Part shown: positions 1 to 5,472 of the stretch, piece after piece | How the letters are laid out: the number at the start of each line of letters is the position of its first letter | Numbering within the stretch: position 1 is the first letter of the stretch | Origin: an uncultured Oscillospiraceae bacterium | GTDB taxonomy: Bacteria; Bacillota; Clostridia; Oscillospirales; Oscillospiraceae | DNA length: 5,474 bases | Assembly (NCBI GenBank): GCA_900758315.1 | Contig: CAAERF010000113.1 | Location: 1 to 5,474, forward strand | Reading direction: 5' to 3' | Program-made: the position numbers and the translations under genes | Notes under the pieces: model-generated | The model's database searches: none | Seen by the model: the letters and a program-made list of their open reading frames with translations, nothing else | What the model was told of the DNA's origin: nothing

Positions 1-620
1 ATATTGAAAACGGCTGTCATGGGATATACCGTCTTTAACTGCTGGGACATACTCGCAAATAATCCAGCAAACGAATAAATTTCTGCAAATACCAGAGCCA
101 GCCAATACCCCTTTTTCATCCGCGCTACCAGAGCGATAATAGGCGAAATTGCAAAGAATACGCCTACCCCATCCAGAAAATATATTTTCAGATTTTCTAA
201 CACAAGGCCAACGGAAAGTGCTTCTAAATGCAAAACTGCCTCGACAAGAAAGGTAATTGCAAAAAGTAAAAGGTAAATCAGAACGCTGAACACAAAGGCA
301 AGTATCATTTTGGCAAGTGTCAGTTTCACTTCATCTACGGGAATGAGCCGCAGAGATTTTAAGGTATCCTCCTGTTCCTCCCGGCAAATCATATAACTTC
401 CCAATAGGGCAATTACAGCAGGCAGAACATAAAAGGTAGCAAGGGATTGGGCCGCTGTCATAAACCATCCAGCCCCGTCAATATATCGGCGGTCATAGAA
501 TGTAAACTGTCCCTGTGCAAAGACGATCAACCCTACCATGACTGTTGCAAACCCAGCAATCCAGAGTATTTTGGAACGGTGGAGTTTCTGACTCTCCGCC
601 CAAAGCAAATCTTTCATCAT
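1..620 (-). CDS. ABC-2 type transporter permease C, incomplete (3' end outside window)
   Basis: The frame opens at an ATG at 618-620 and stays open for about 206 codons to the window edge, so the C-terminus is missing. The protein begins MMKDLLWAESQKLHRSK, then shows a hydrophobic helix, a short outer loop, and a second helix ending near ICREE. A cytoplasmic segment (EDTLKSLRLIPVDE) follows, then further helices and a KKGYW motif before the last visible helix. The same framework occurs in permeases A and B: a charged N-terminus with E-x-x-K, then D-x-(M/L)-K-x-L-x-(I/L)-x-P, then KGY. This marks it as a third paralog of the ABC2_membrane_4-like family. By comparison with A (255 aa), about 50 residues are missing. 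GAGGTG at 627-632 sits 6 nt upstream. The gene starts 10 nt after the permease B stop, so it is in the same operon. A second ATG at 615-617 is an alternative start. It is probably part of the membrane channel partnered with the ATPase at 1355-2278. Confidence 0.88.
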   Translation of the reverse strand, partial: MMKDLLWAESQKLHRSKILWIAGFATVMVGLIVFAQGQFTFYDRRYIDGAGWFMTAAQSLATFYVLPAVIALLGSYMICREEQEDTLKSLRLIPVDEVKLTLAKMILAFVFSVLIYLLLFAITFLVEAVLHLEALSVGLVLENLKIYFLDGVGVFFAISPIIALVARMKKGYWLALVFAEIYSFAGLFASMSQQLKTVYPMTAVFN

Positions 621-630
621 TTTTTGCACC

Positions 631-1362
631 TCACTTTCTCCGAACCAATGCCACATGCGCCAATACAGCCGAAGCAGCAGCCCATACACCAATACACAGA
701 AATGCGGCTGGAATATTTAATGGCTGATCGAATACAACACCCGGAATATCATACATAACAATAGCGGTCATACTGGACAGCGGATGTAGGTACATATTCA
801 CCATCAAGAGGATAAAGCCGAGGAATGTATAAATCAGCGTCAGGCAAACAGGGAGAATATAGCCCTTTTGCGCTGCGGCAACCGCCAGTACTGGTAACAC
901 CGCAAAGGCGGTCAACAGAGAAATTTCCATACACTTCCGCAAAAGATAAAGGACACTTTCACTGTCAAAGGGAATATAACCGGATAGTATGCCGGTCAGA
1001 ATGGACGCCGTTGCGGTAACTAGCATAAAGCAAATGGAATACACCAGCACCACAGCAAACTTGCTGAAAAAGTATGCCATTTTATTGACCGGTACAATCC
1101 AAAGCTGTTTGAGCATATCATACTGGTTTTCGTTATACATCAGCATGGTACACAACATCCCCAGCACTACCGGTAGGATGATCCACGGGGTATAGCTGAA
1201 CGCTGTCCATTTGTAAAACATAATGGGGTCCACACCGGTTCCTTTGACACTTGAAAAGTAAAATACGGCAGCCAGTGGCATAAAGAGCGCCGCCAGCAGC
1301 ATGAGCCAGATAAACTTTCTCCGGCGCAGTTTTAGAAATTCAACTTGTATCAGTTTAAGCAA
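631..1362 (-). CDS. ABC-2 type transporter permease B (TTG start)
   Basis: A 243-aa integral membrane protein with about six hydrophobic helices, at roughly residues 17-36, 58-75, 100-127, 147-165, 169-190 and 216-240. Between helices 2 and 3 lies a charged cytoplasmic segment with YDMLKQLWIVPVNK, probably the loop that contacts the ATPase. QKGYILPV and LHPLSS follow, both shared with permease A. The frame could open at an ATG at 1408-1410, but that would overlap the ATPase gene by 56 nt. The TTG at 1360-1362 follows a GGGGGAG Shine-Dalgarno sequence with 6-nt spacing and overlaps the ATPase stop by 8 nt. It also places the E-x-x-K-x(4)-K motif at residues 8, 11 and 16, as in the paralogs, so I prefer it. 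The likely role is a transmembrane half of a BcrB/LanE/LanG-like exporter of antimicrobial peptides. The substrate is inferred from the partner ATPase and the regulators. Confidence 0.9.
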   Translation of the reverse strand: MLKLIQVEFLKLRRRKFIWLMLLAALFMPLAAVFYFSSVKGTGVDPIMFYKWTAFSYTPWIILPVVLGMLCTMLMYNENQYDMLKQLWIVPVNKMAYFFSKFAVVLVYSICFMLVTATASILTGILSGYIPFDSESVLYLLRKCMEISLLTAFAVLPVLAVAAAQKGYILPVCLTLIYTFLGFILLMVNMYLHPLSSMTAIVMYDIPGVVFDQPLNIPAAFLCIGVWAAASAVLAHVALVRRK

Positions 1363-2278
1363 TTCCCTCTCCCCCTGTGATCTGTTTGAAATAATCCTCA
1401 AGGGTATCATTGCAGATTTGGGAGCTGATAACAGCTACATCCTGCACCACAAGGGCCTTGTTGATTGCCGCCATATCCAGTGCGGTGTCATAAAGCCGCA
1501 GGTTGTGTTCGTCCTGCACCGCATAATCGGTCACATGGAATTGCCTTTCCAAAATTAAAGAGGCTTTTGGAATATCCGACACTTGAAGCTGGATGTATTT
1601 CCGATTTTTCTTTTCTAATTCTTCCATGCTGCTTTCTTCCAGCAGAACCCCGTGGTCGATAATGCCTATGTCATCTGCCAACAGTGAAATTTCGGAAAGT
1701 ATATGGCTGGAAATTAGGATGGTTTTGCCACGCTCCACACTTAAATTCTTAATAAAGTTCCTCACTTCGGCTATACCGATAGGGTCAAGTCCATTGGTCG
1801 GCTCGTCCAAAATCAAAAGCTCCGGGTCATGCAGAATAGCGTTGGCAATACCGAGGCGCTGCTTCATGCCGAGGGAATACTTACTGAACAGCTTTTTGTC
1901 CTTGTAGGGCAATCCCACAACTTCCAGCGCGTTCTTGACGGCATTGGGCTGGGGTGTCCCTCGTAACTTCGCAAAAATTTCAAGGTTTTCTGTGCCGGTC
2001 AGATTCGGATAAAAACCGGGAGTTTCGATGATGGCTCCAATACGGGGATAAATGCGTTTCTCATGGCCTTTGATGTTCTGTCCGAACACATCCACTTCGC
2101 CGGAAGTGATTGGTGTAAGGCCCAAAATCATTTTCATAATTGTGGTTTTACCGGCTCCGTTGCGTCCTAAAAGTCCATAAATCCGACCCGGTTTCACATG
2201 AAGATTCACAGAATTAACGGCAGTTTGTTCCCCGTAAATCTTTGTCAGCTTTTTGGTTTCAATCACAAGATCACTCAT
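1355..2278 (-). CDS. ABC transporter ATP-binding protein, BcrA/LanF-like
   Basis: A 307-aa cytoplasmic ATPase that would power the neighbouring permeases. Walker A is GRNGAGKTT (residues 38-46), the signature is YSLGMKQ (134-140), Walker B is LLILDEP with D158 and catalytic E159, the D-loop is GLDP, and the H-loop histidine is H192. At the Q-loop position the sequence reads IGAIIETPGFY, with Glu85 instead of Gln. This E-loop is described for lantibiotic-immunity (LanF) ATPases. From memory, the NBD and the roughly 80-residue C-terminal extension (KNRKYIQLQVSD, ending DTLEDYFKQITGG) closely resemble bacitracin-resistance BcrA, and the length also fits (about 306 aa). The frame opens earlier at 2299, but the ATG at 2276-2278 has GAGG 7 nt upstream and gives the usual N-terminus MSDLVIETKKLTKIYG. 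The gene begins 17 nt after the lipoprotein stop and its end overlaps the permease B start by 8 nt, which suggests coupled translation. The family is well supported; bacitracin versus lantibiotic substrate cannot be decided here. Confidence 0.95.
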   Translation of the reverse strand: MSDLVIETKKLTKIYGEQTAVNSVNLHVKPGRIYGLLGRNGAGKTTIMKMILGLTPITSGEVDVFGQNIKGHEKRIYPRIGAIIETPGFYPNLTGTENLEIFAKLRGTPQPNAVKNALEVVGLPYKDKKLFSKYSLGMKQRLGIANAILHDPELLILDEPTNGLDPIGIAEVRNFIKNLSVERGKTILISSHILSEISLLADDIGIIDHGVLLEESSMEELEKKNRKYIQLQVSDIPKASLILERQFHVTDYAVQDEHNLRLYDTALDMAAINKALVVQDVAVISSQICNDTLEDYFKQITGGEGIA

Positions 2279-2295
2279 AAAAATGCCTCGCTTTC

Positions 2296-2721
2296 TCATT
2301 TTGTTTCGTTCTTCCAGATAACATAGTTGTAAAGACTGCCATCCGGGAAATAGTTGATGAATACTTTGAAATTGCCTTTGTCACAAGGAATGACAAATTC
2401 AACACGGATTTGGTCAGAGTGTTCCGGCACATAGCAGGACACATCCGGGGAAGTGTTCTCCGGCAGCCCGCCCAGCTTATCGACTTCTTCTTCCCATGTT
2501 TCCTGTATCGTTTCCGCAGAAATATTGTCCTGTACGCCCTGCGGCAACGCATTGAAGAAAGTTTCAAAATCTCCATCCATCATTTGGTTAAAGTATTCGG
2601 TTGCTTCTTCCGTAATGGCCTGTTGGTCGGGAGCCTCGCCGGAAGATGGAGCGGCCTGCTGGCAGGCACAAAGAGAAAAAACAAGCAGAATACCGAGTAA
2701 TAAACAACTCAATCGTTTCAT
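2296..2721 (-). CDS. small secreted lipoprotein, DUF3887-like
   Basis: A 141-aa protein with a type II signal peptide: positively charged MKR, a hydrophobic stretch (LLLGILLVFSL) and a lipobox LCAC with Cys20 as the probable lipidated residue. A polar Q/S/P-rich linker (about 21-33) follows, then a compact acidic domain. The segment ATEYFNQMMDGDFETFF...QDNISAETIQETWEE (about 40-80) resembles the DUF3887 fold, in which a small alpha+beta domain sits outside the membrane. This assignment is from memory of the family pattern. AAAGGA at 2729-2734 lies 7 nt before the ATG and overlaps the permease A stop. The gene lies between permease A and the ATPase, so it is part of the transporter operon. The mature protein should be anchored to the outer face of the membrane. 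It could capture the peptide, as LanI immunity lipoproteins do, or assist the transporter or sensor. No sequence match to NisI or SpaI is evident to me, so this role is speculative. Confidence 0.88.
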   Translation of the reverse strand: MKRLSCLLLGILLVFSLCACQQAAPSSGEAPDQQAITEEATEYFNQMMDGDFETFFNALPQGVQDNISAETIQETWEEEVDKLGGLPENTSPDVSCYVPEHSDQIRVEFVIPCDKGNFKVFINYFPDGSLYNYVIWKNETK

Positions 2722-2733
2722 AGGTCTTTCCTT

Positions 2734-3501
2734 TCAGTAAGATTGCTTTTTTAGAGCCACTACGGATGCGGCGGCAAATGTAGCACCGATCAAGAGCAGC
2801 GAACCGACACAAACAAGCGGCGAAGTATTGAATAAAACGCCTTGCATCAGGCTTTCTACCATAGCTGCGGCCGCTTCGGAAATATGGGGATAAATCCCCA
2901 TCACGCTTGCCAGCGGGTGTATTCCCGTAAGATAAGCCGGGGCAATGACTACGGGAATCAGATAAAGCAGCGTTGCGCCAATGGGCAGGATATATCCCTT
3001 TGACAGCGTGGAAAGAAACACAATCGGAAGCATGGCTATGGGAATCAGAATACCACCTGCCAGATACAAAAGACCAGCGTCCATCAGTGTTTGGGCGTTC
3101 AGATCAGGAAAGCCTCCGGCAATCAGCCCACCGACAACACACAAAAGAAAAGTAATCAGGCACAGTCCTACGGACATCAGAATAACCACAGCGACTTTTG
3201 AAAAGTATAGCTGTGCTTTTGTAATAGGGATGATAAGCAGTTCTTTCATCGTGTCATTTTTGTGTTCATCGAAAAACAGTGTCGTTGCAAACATTCCCAG
3301 CACAATCGGCAGAAACAGGCTGGACAGATTCTTAAAGGCCAGTGTGTAAAGGTCGCCAAAACTATCCATAAAGGGACTGCTCCTTGAAATGCTGCAAGCC
3401 CTTTCAATCGCAAACGCTCCAAGCAGAAGTGTTAGAGCCAAAATGCACCAGACAATTTTATTCCGTTTCCATTTCTGGATTTCAGTTGTAATAATCGTCA
3501 T
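2734..3501 (-). CDS. ABC-2 type transporter permease A, first gene of the transporter operon
   Basis: A 255-aa membrane protein with about six helices, at roughly residues 16-32, 59-77, 103-128, 143-165, 169-190 and 228-249. It shares with permease B the cytoplasmic segment DTMKELLIIPITK followed by YFSK before helix 3, the motif SKGYILPI (167-174) and IHPLAS (194-199), so the two are clear paralogs. The frame extends upstream to 3540. The ATG at 3499-3501 is preferred because a full AAGGAGG (3509-3515) lies 7 nt before it, while the longer version would begin upstream of the predicted transcript start. It is followed after 12 nt by the lipoprotein gene. It is probably one of the transmembrane subunits working with the ATPase at 1355-2278. 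Together with B and C it makes more permease genes than the usual pair, so it may form an alternative dimer. Expression is predicted to depend on the tandem-repeat promoter just upstream. Confidence 0.92.
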   Translation of the reverse strand: MTIITTEIQKWKRNKIVWCILALTLLLGAFAIERACSISRSSPFMDSFGDLYTLAFKNLSSLFLPIVLGMFATTLFFDEHKNDTMKELLIIPITKAQLYFSKVAVVILMSVGLCLITFLLCVVGGLIAGGFPDLNAQTLMDAGLLYLAGGILIPIAMLPIVFLSTLSKGYILPIGATLLYLIPVVIAPAYLTGIHPLASVMGIYPHISEAAAAMVESLMQGVLFNTSPLVCVGSLLLIGATFAAASVVALKKQSY

Positions 3502-3526
3502 ACGGTTTCCTCCTTTCATGGTTCCA

Positions 3527-3559
3527 ATTATAAAACGCAAACCTTGCCATAACCTTGCC
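3527..3559 (-). promoter_or_regulatory. response-regulator-type promoter of the transporter operon
   Basis: On the minus strand the 9-mer GGCAAGGTT occurs twice without mismatch (3551-3559 and 3540-3548), giving an 11-bp pitch. Seven bases downstream lies a perfect TATAAT (3527-3532). At 17-bp spacing the -35 hexamer would read AGGTTA, which matches TTGACA poorly, so the promoter should need an activator. Two direct repeats one helical turn apart replacing the -35 is the classic layout of OmpR/PhoB-family binding sites such as the pho box. The response regulator at 4520-5221 is the obvious candidate. Transcription would begin near 3520, leaving a leader of about 18 nt. What is seen is the repeats and the -10; the identity of the binding protein is inferred. 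Confidence 0.75.
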
Positions 3560-3574
3560 GAGATAAAATTTTTT

Positions 3575-3605
3575 CAAAAAAAGCTCCGTGGAATCACAGA
3601 GCTTT
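3575..3605 (-). terminator. Rho-independent terminator after the histidine kinase gene
   Basis: On the minus strand AGCTCTGTG (3595-3603) pairs with CACGGAGCT (3582-3590) across a 4-nt loop, with one G-U wobble. Two flanking A-T pairs can extend the stem to 11 bp, and a run of seven T (3576-3582) follows. The kinase TGA stop (3594-3596) lies inside the hairpin, so there is no spacer between the end of the gene and the terminator. It separates the regulatory operon from the transporter operon. The + strand has only three T after the stem, so it should not act in both directions. Confidence 0.85.
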
Positions 3606-4517
3606 CGGAAGTATGATGATAAAGGTTGTTCCGTTTCCGGGAACACTAGCGGCTGTAATCGTTCCTTTATGAATACTGACTAACTCTTTGGCAATCGAAA
3701 GGCCCAGCCCGTTCCCTTTGGCAGAACGGGAGTGATCGCATTGATACATCCGTTCAAAGATATGCGGGAGATCAGAGGCGGCAATCCCGTTGCCGTTATC
3801 AGCAACAACGATTTTTGCCTGCTGCTCAGTTTCAGTCACGGTCAGGAAAACTTTGCTTGCATCACTGTGCGTCAGGATATTTTGCAGTAAATTATTGAGA
3901 ATACGAGTGTAGGCGGTAGAGTCAACCCGTGTCATGTATTCTGTTTCGGGTATCTCAATTTCATAGCTAAGATCGTGGTTTTCCAGCAGCGGCACCCAAT
4001 CAGTCATGATGTCACGGGAAAGCTCATTCAGGTCGCAGACCTCAAAATGAAAAATCTGTTCCCCGGCATCCAGCTTCACCCATTCAAACAGGGCGGTCAC
4101 AAAATCTTTCAGGTGGTGGGCTTTTTCCATAGCCACCCGAATGTATTCTTCCTTCTCAGCTCCTGTTACCATCTTGCTTTCCACAGCCTCCAAATATCCA
4201 ACCAGAGAAGCAAGAGGGGTTTTTACATCATGGGAAAGGCTTGTCATAAGCCGTTTATAAGCCTGTTCGGATTGCTTTTGCTGTATAAGCCGAGATTGGC
4301 TGCTCATGGCAATCTCGTTAATATCATAACAGATTTGTTTTGTCAGGTCGCTTTCCCGCGCCAATACACGGCGGTTCAAATTCCCGGCTTTTATATCGTT
4401 TAGGGCATCCCTAATAAGAAAAAGCTGACCACGGACGCGGTGAAGTTTTCCCAAAAGATAGCTGATTACCAGCAAAGCAATTAATAAGGACAACAATAGA
4501 TAAAGGTTAATTTCCAT
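3594..4517 (-). CDS. sensor histidine kinase with one N-terminal membrane helix
   Basis: A 307-aa two-component sensor kinase that would autophosphorylate and pass phosphate to the adjacent response regulator. One hydrophobic helix covers about residues 4-23, a HAMP-like/linker helix follows (about 28-85), then the HisKA domain with LSHDVKTPL and phospho-acceptor His96. The HATPase domain is complete: N-box NNLLQN (N209, N213), DNGNGI (D240), F-box IFERMY, and G-box GNGLGLSIAKE (about 268-278). There is no extracytoplasmic sensor domain and no second clear membrane helix. The frame also has an ATG at 4521-4523 overlapping the regulator stop, but only 1 nt separates it from AAGGAGG (4525-4531). 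The ATG at 4515-4517 has the ideal 7-nt spacing and is preferred. The kinase is transcribed after the regulator with 2 nt between them. The stimulus is unknown; the downstream transporter suggests an envelope-active peptide. Confidence 0.95.
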   Translation of the reverse strand: MEINLYLLLSLLIALLVISYLLGKLHRVRGQLFLIRDALNDIKAGNLNRRVLARESDLTKQICYDINEIAMSSQSRLIQQKQSEQAYKRLMTSLSHDVKTPLASLVGYLEAVESKMVTGAEKEEYIRVAMEKAHHLKDFVTALFEWVKLDAGEQIFHFEVCDLNELSRDIMTDWVPLLENHDLSYEIEIPETEYMTRVDSTAYTRILNNLLQNILTHSDASKVFLTVTETEQQAKIVVADNGNGIAASDLPHIFERMYQCDHSRSAKGNGLGLSIAKELVSIHKGTITAASVPGNGTTFIIILPKAL

Positions 4518-4519
4518 GC

Positions 4520-5221
4520 TCATGCCTCCTTGTTAAAGCGATACCCTACACCGCGGACAGTCTGAATATAAAAAGGTTGTTCTGGATTTGGCTCGATTTT
4601 TTTTCGCAGTTTACTGATAAATGCCATGAGGTTATTGTCGTCAAAATCATATTCTTCTGTCCACACCTGCGTATAAAGTTGTTTTTTAGTAAAGACCCGA
4701 CCCTTGTTGGACGCCAAAAATAGAAGCAAATCAAACTCTTTGCCGGTCAAGTCTACCGGGAGATTTTGAACCGTTACGGTTCGGTTGATTTTATCAATTA
4801 CCATATCTTTCAGAAGCATGGTGGCGGCTTCGTTTCCGGTCACAGGGTTTAAGGTGGTATAGCGCCGGATTAGAGAATTGACACGAGCCATTAGTTCGTT
4901 AATTCCAAACGGCTTTGTCAGATAATCGTCCGCTCCCAGCCGCAGACCAGAAACCTTATCTTCTTCGTCGCTTTTGGCGGTCAGCATCAGCACCGGCACA
5001 TTGTTTTTCTCTCGGATTTTCTGCAATACTTGAAACCCGTTCATATCTGGCATCATCACATCCAGAATAATTAGTGAACAGGTATCCTTGTTTTTTTCCA
5101 GTAGCCTCAGACCCTCTAAGCCGCCATGTGCTACTACCGCAGATAAATTTTCTTGTTCCACACATTTTTTCATCAAGGCACAAAGTTTCTTGTCATCGTC
5201 TATAATCAAAACACTATTCAT
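4520..5221 (-). CDS. OmpR/PhoB-family response regulator
   Basis: A 233-aa cytoplasmic transcription regulator of standard length. The N-terminal receiver domain (about 1-118) has the acidic pocket D8-D10, phospho-acceptor Asp54 in IILDVMMPD, switch residues Thr81 and Tyr100, and conserved Lys103 in LTKPF. The C-terminal winged-helix domain (about 135-230) shows DLTGKEFDLLLFLASNKGRV, the recognition-helix region NNLMAFISKLRKKIE, and the hairpin QTVRGVGYRF. All catalytic residues of the receiver are present, so it should be phosphorylatable by the kinase encoded immediately downstream. The start ATG overlaps the stop of the small HTH gene by 8 nt (ATGAATAG). A GGGAGG at 5232-5237 lies 10 nt upstream, so translation is probably coupled. 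The likely target is the tandem GGCAAGGTT box at 3540-3559 that controls the transporter operon. I see no copy of that box before its own operon, so strong autoregulation is not indicated. Confidence 0.96.
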   Translation of the reverse strand: MNSVLIIDDDKKLCALMKKCVEQENLSAVVAHGGLEGLRLLEKNKDTCSLIILDVMMPDMNGFQVLQKIREKNNVPVLMLTAKSDEEDKVSGLRLGADDYLTKPFGINELMARVNSLIRRYTTLNPVTGNEAATMLLKDMVIDKINRTVTVQNLPVDLTGKEFDLLLFLASNKGRVFTKKQLYTQVWTEEYDFDDNNLMAFISKLRKKIEPNPEQPFYIQTVRGVGYRFNKEA

Positions 5222-5402
5222 GTTTCAGCAACCTCCCTTGTTTTGTCCGGCCATCAATCGGCTTTTCCGCAGCTTTAGGGATCAGCCAAACACCAGCCAT
5301 TTTCACAGCGCCGGGGATACGCCCACCGGCGCAATAATAATTTGCCCTACGAGGTGTCACGCCCCACTTTTCGGCGGCCCCTTTCAATGTCATATAGTCC
5401 AT
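5214..5402 (-). CDS. small helix-turn-helix DNA-binding protein (excisionase/MerR-like)
   Basis: A 62-aa basic protein. TLKGAAEKWGVTPRRANYYCAGGRIPG-type residues (about 5-31) form a helix-turn-helix of the excisionase/MerR-like winged type. A short wing, VWLIPK, follows at 38-43, then a basic tail PIDGRTKQGR (48-57). This pattern is familiar from small HTH proteins in Clostridia, often beside regulators or on mobile elements; that statement is from memory. The ATG at 5400-5402 has GGAGG (5409-5413) 6 nt upstream and a good promoter directly before it. Its stop overlaps the response-regulator start by 8 nt, so it is co-transcribed with, and probably translationally coupled to, the two-component genes. 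It may autoregulate this operon or modify the regulator's output, or it may be a remnant of a mobile-element accessory gene. Its DNA target is unknown. Confidence 0.85.
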   Translation of the reverse strand: MDYMTLKGAAEKWGVTPRRANYYCAGGRIPGAVKMAGVWLIPKAAEKPIDGRTKQGRLLKHE

Positions 5403-5472
5403 TTCGCACCTCCACAGAGTACATTATAGTTCTTTATCTCGAATAGTACAAGTTGGAGGCTGCATATTGATG
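5403..5472 (+). promoter_or_regulatory. possible divergent promoter and start site at the window edge
   Basis: On the + strand TTCGCA (5403-5408) and TATAGT (5425-5430) are 16 bp apart, and the TATAGT overlaps the minus-strand -10. Downstream are GGAGG at 5455-5459 and an ATG at 5470-5472, 10 nt later. Only two bases of the following codon are visible, so no coding can be tested. If real, a divergent gene would share its control region with the HTH operon. Otherwise this stretch holds only the minus-strand promoter. Confidence 0.25.
5423..5451 (-). promoter_or_regulatory. promoter of the HTH / response regulator / kinase operon
   Basis: A perfect minus-strand TATAAT lies at 5423-5428. A TTGTAC at 5446-5451, which keeps the TTG of the -35 consensus, lies exactly 17 bp upstream. 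Transcription should begin near 5416, leaving a leader of about 14 nt that carries the GGAGG of the HTH gene. The sequence TGTACT occurs both at the -35 and just past the -10, which could be a repressor site. No GGCAAGGTT box is present here. Confidence 0.7.

Noticed and set aside
447..758. Plus-strand open frame of 103 codons
   Set aside because: It spans the junction of permeases B and C on the opposite strand and shows no domain. The minus-strand frames are paralogous membrane proteins.
2271..2576. Minus-strand alternative frame across the lipoprotein gene
   Set aside because: It is out of frame with the lipoprotein, which has a clean signal peptide, lipobox and ribosome-binding site. The alternative is a shadow.
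2981..3349. Plus-strand open frame of 122 codons
   Set aside because: It is antisense to permease A, with no recognisable domain and no promoter or ribosome-binding site.
1..3501. BceAB-type bacitracin detoxification transporter
   Set aside because: BceB-like permeases are about 650 aa, with ten helices and a large outside domain. These permeases are about 250 aa with six helices.
3549..3577. Alternative promoter TTGAAA with a GGTTAT -10
   Set aside because: The -10 matches only three positions of the consensus and lies within the repeat box. The downstream TATAAT is much better.
3975..4403. Plus-strand open frame of 142 codons
   Set aside because: It lies antisense inside the histidine kinase gene, has no convincing ribosome-binding site, and its composition is that of a reverse-strand shadow. 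The kinase frame has all its family motifs.
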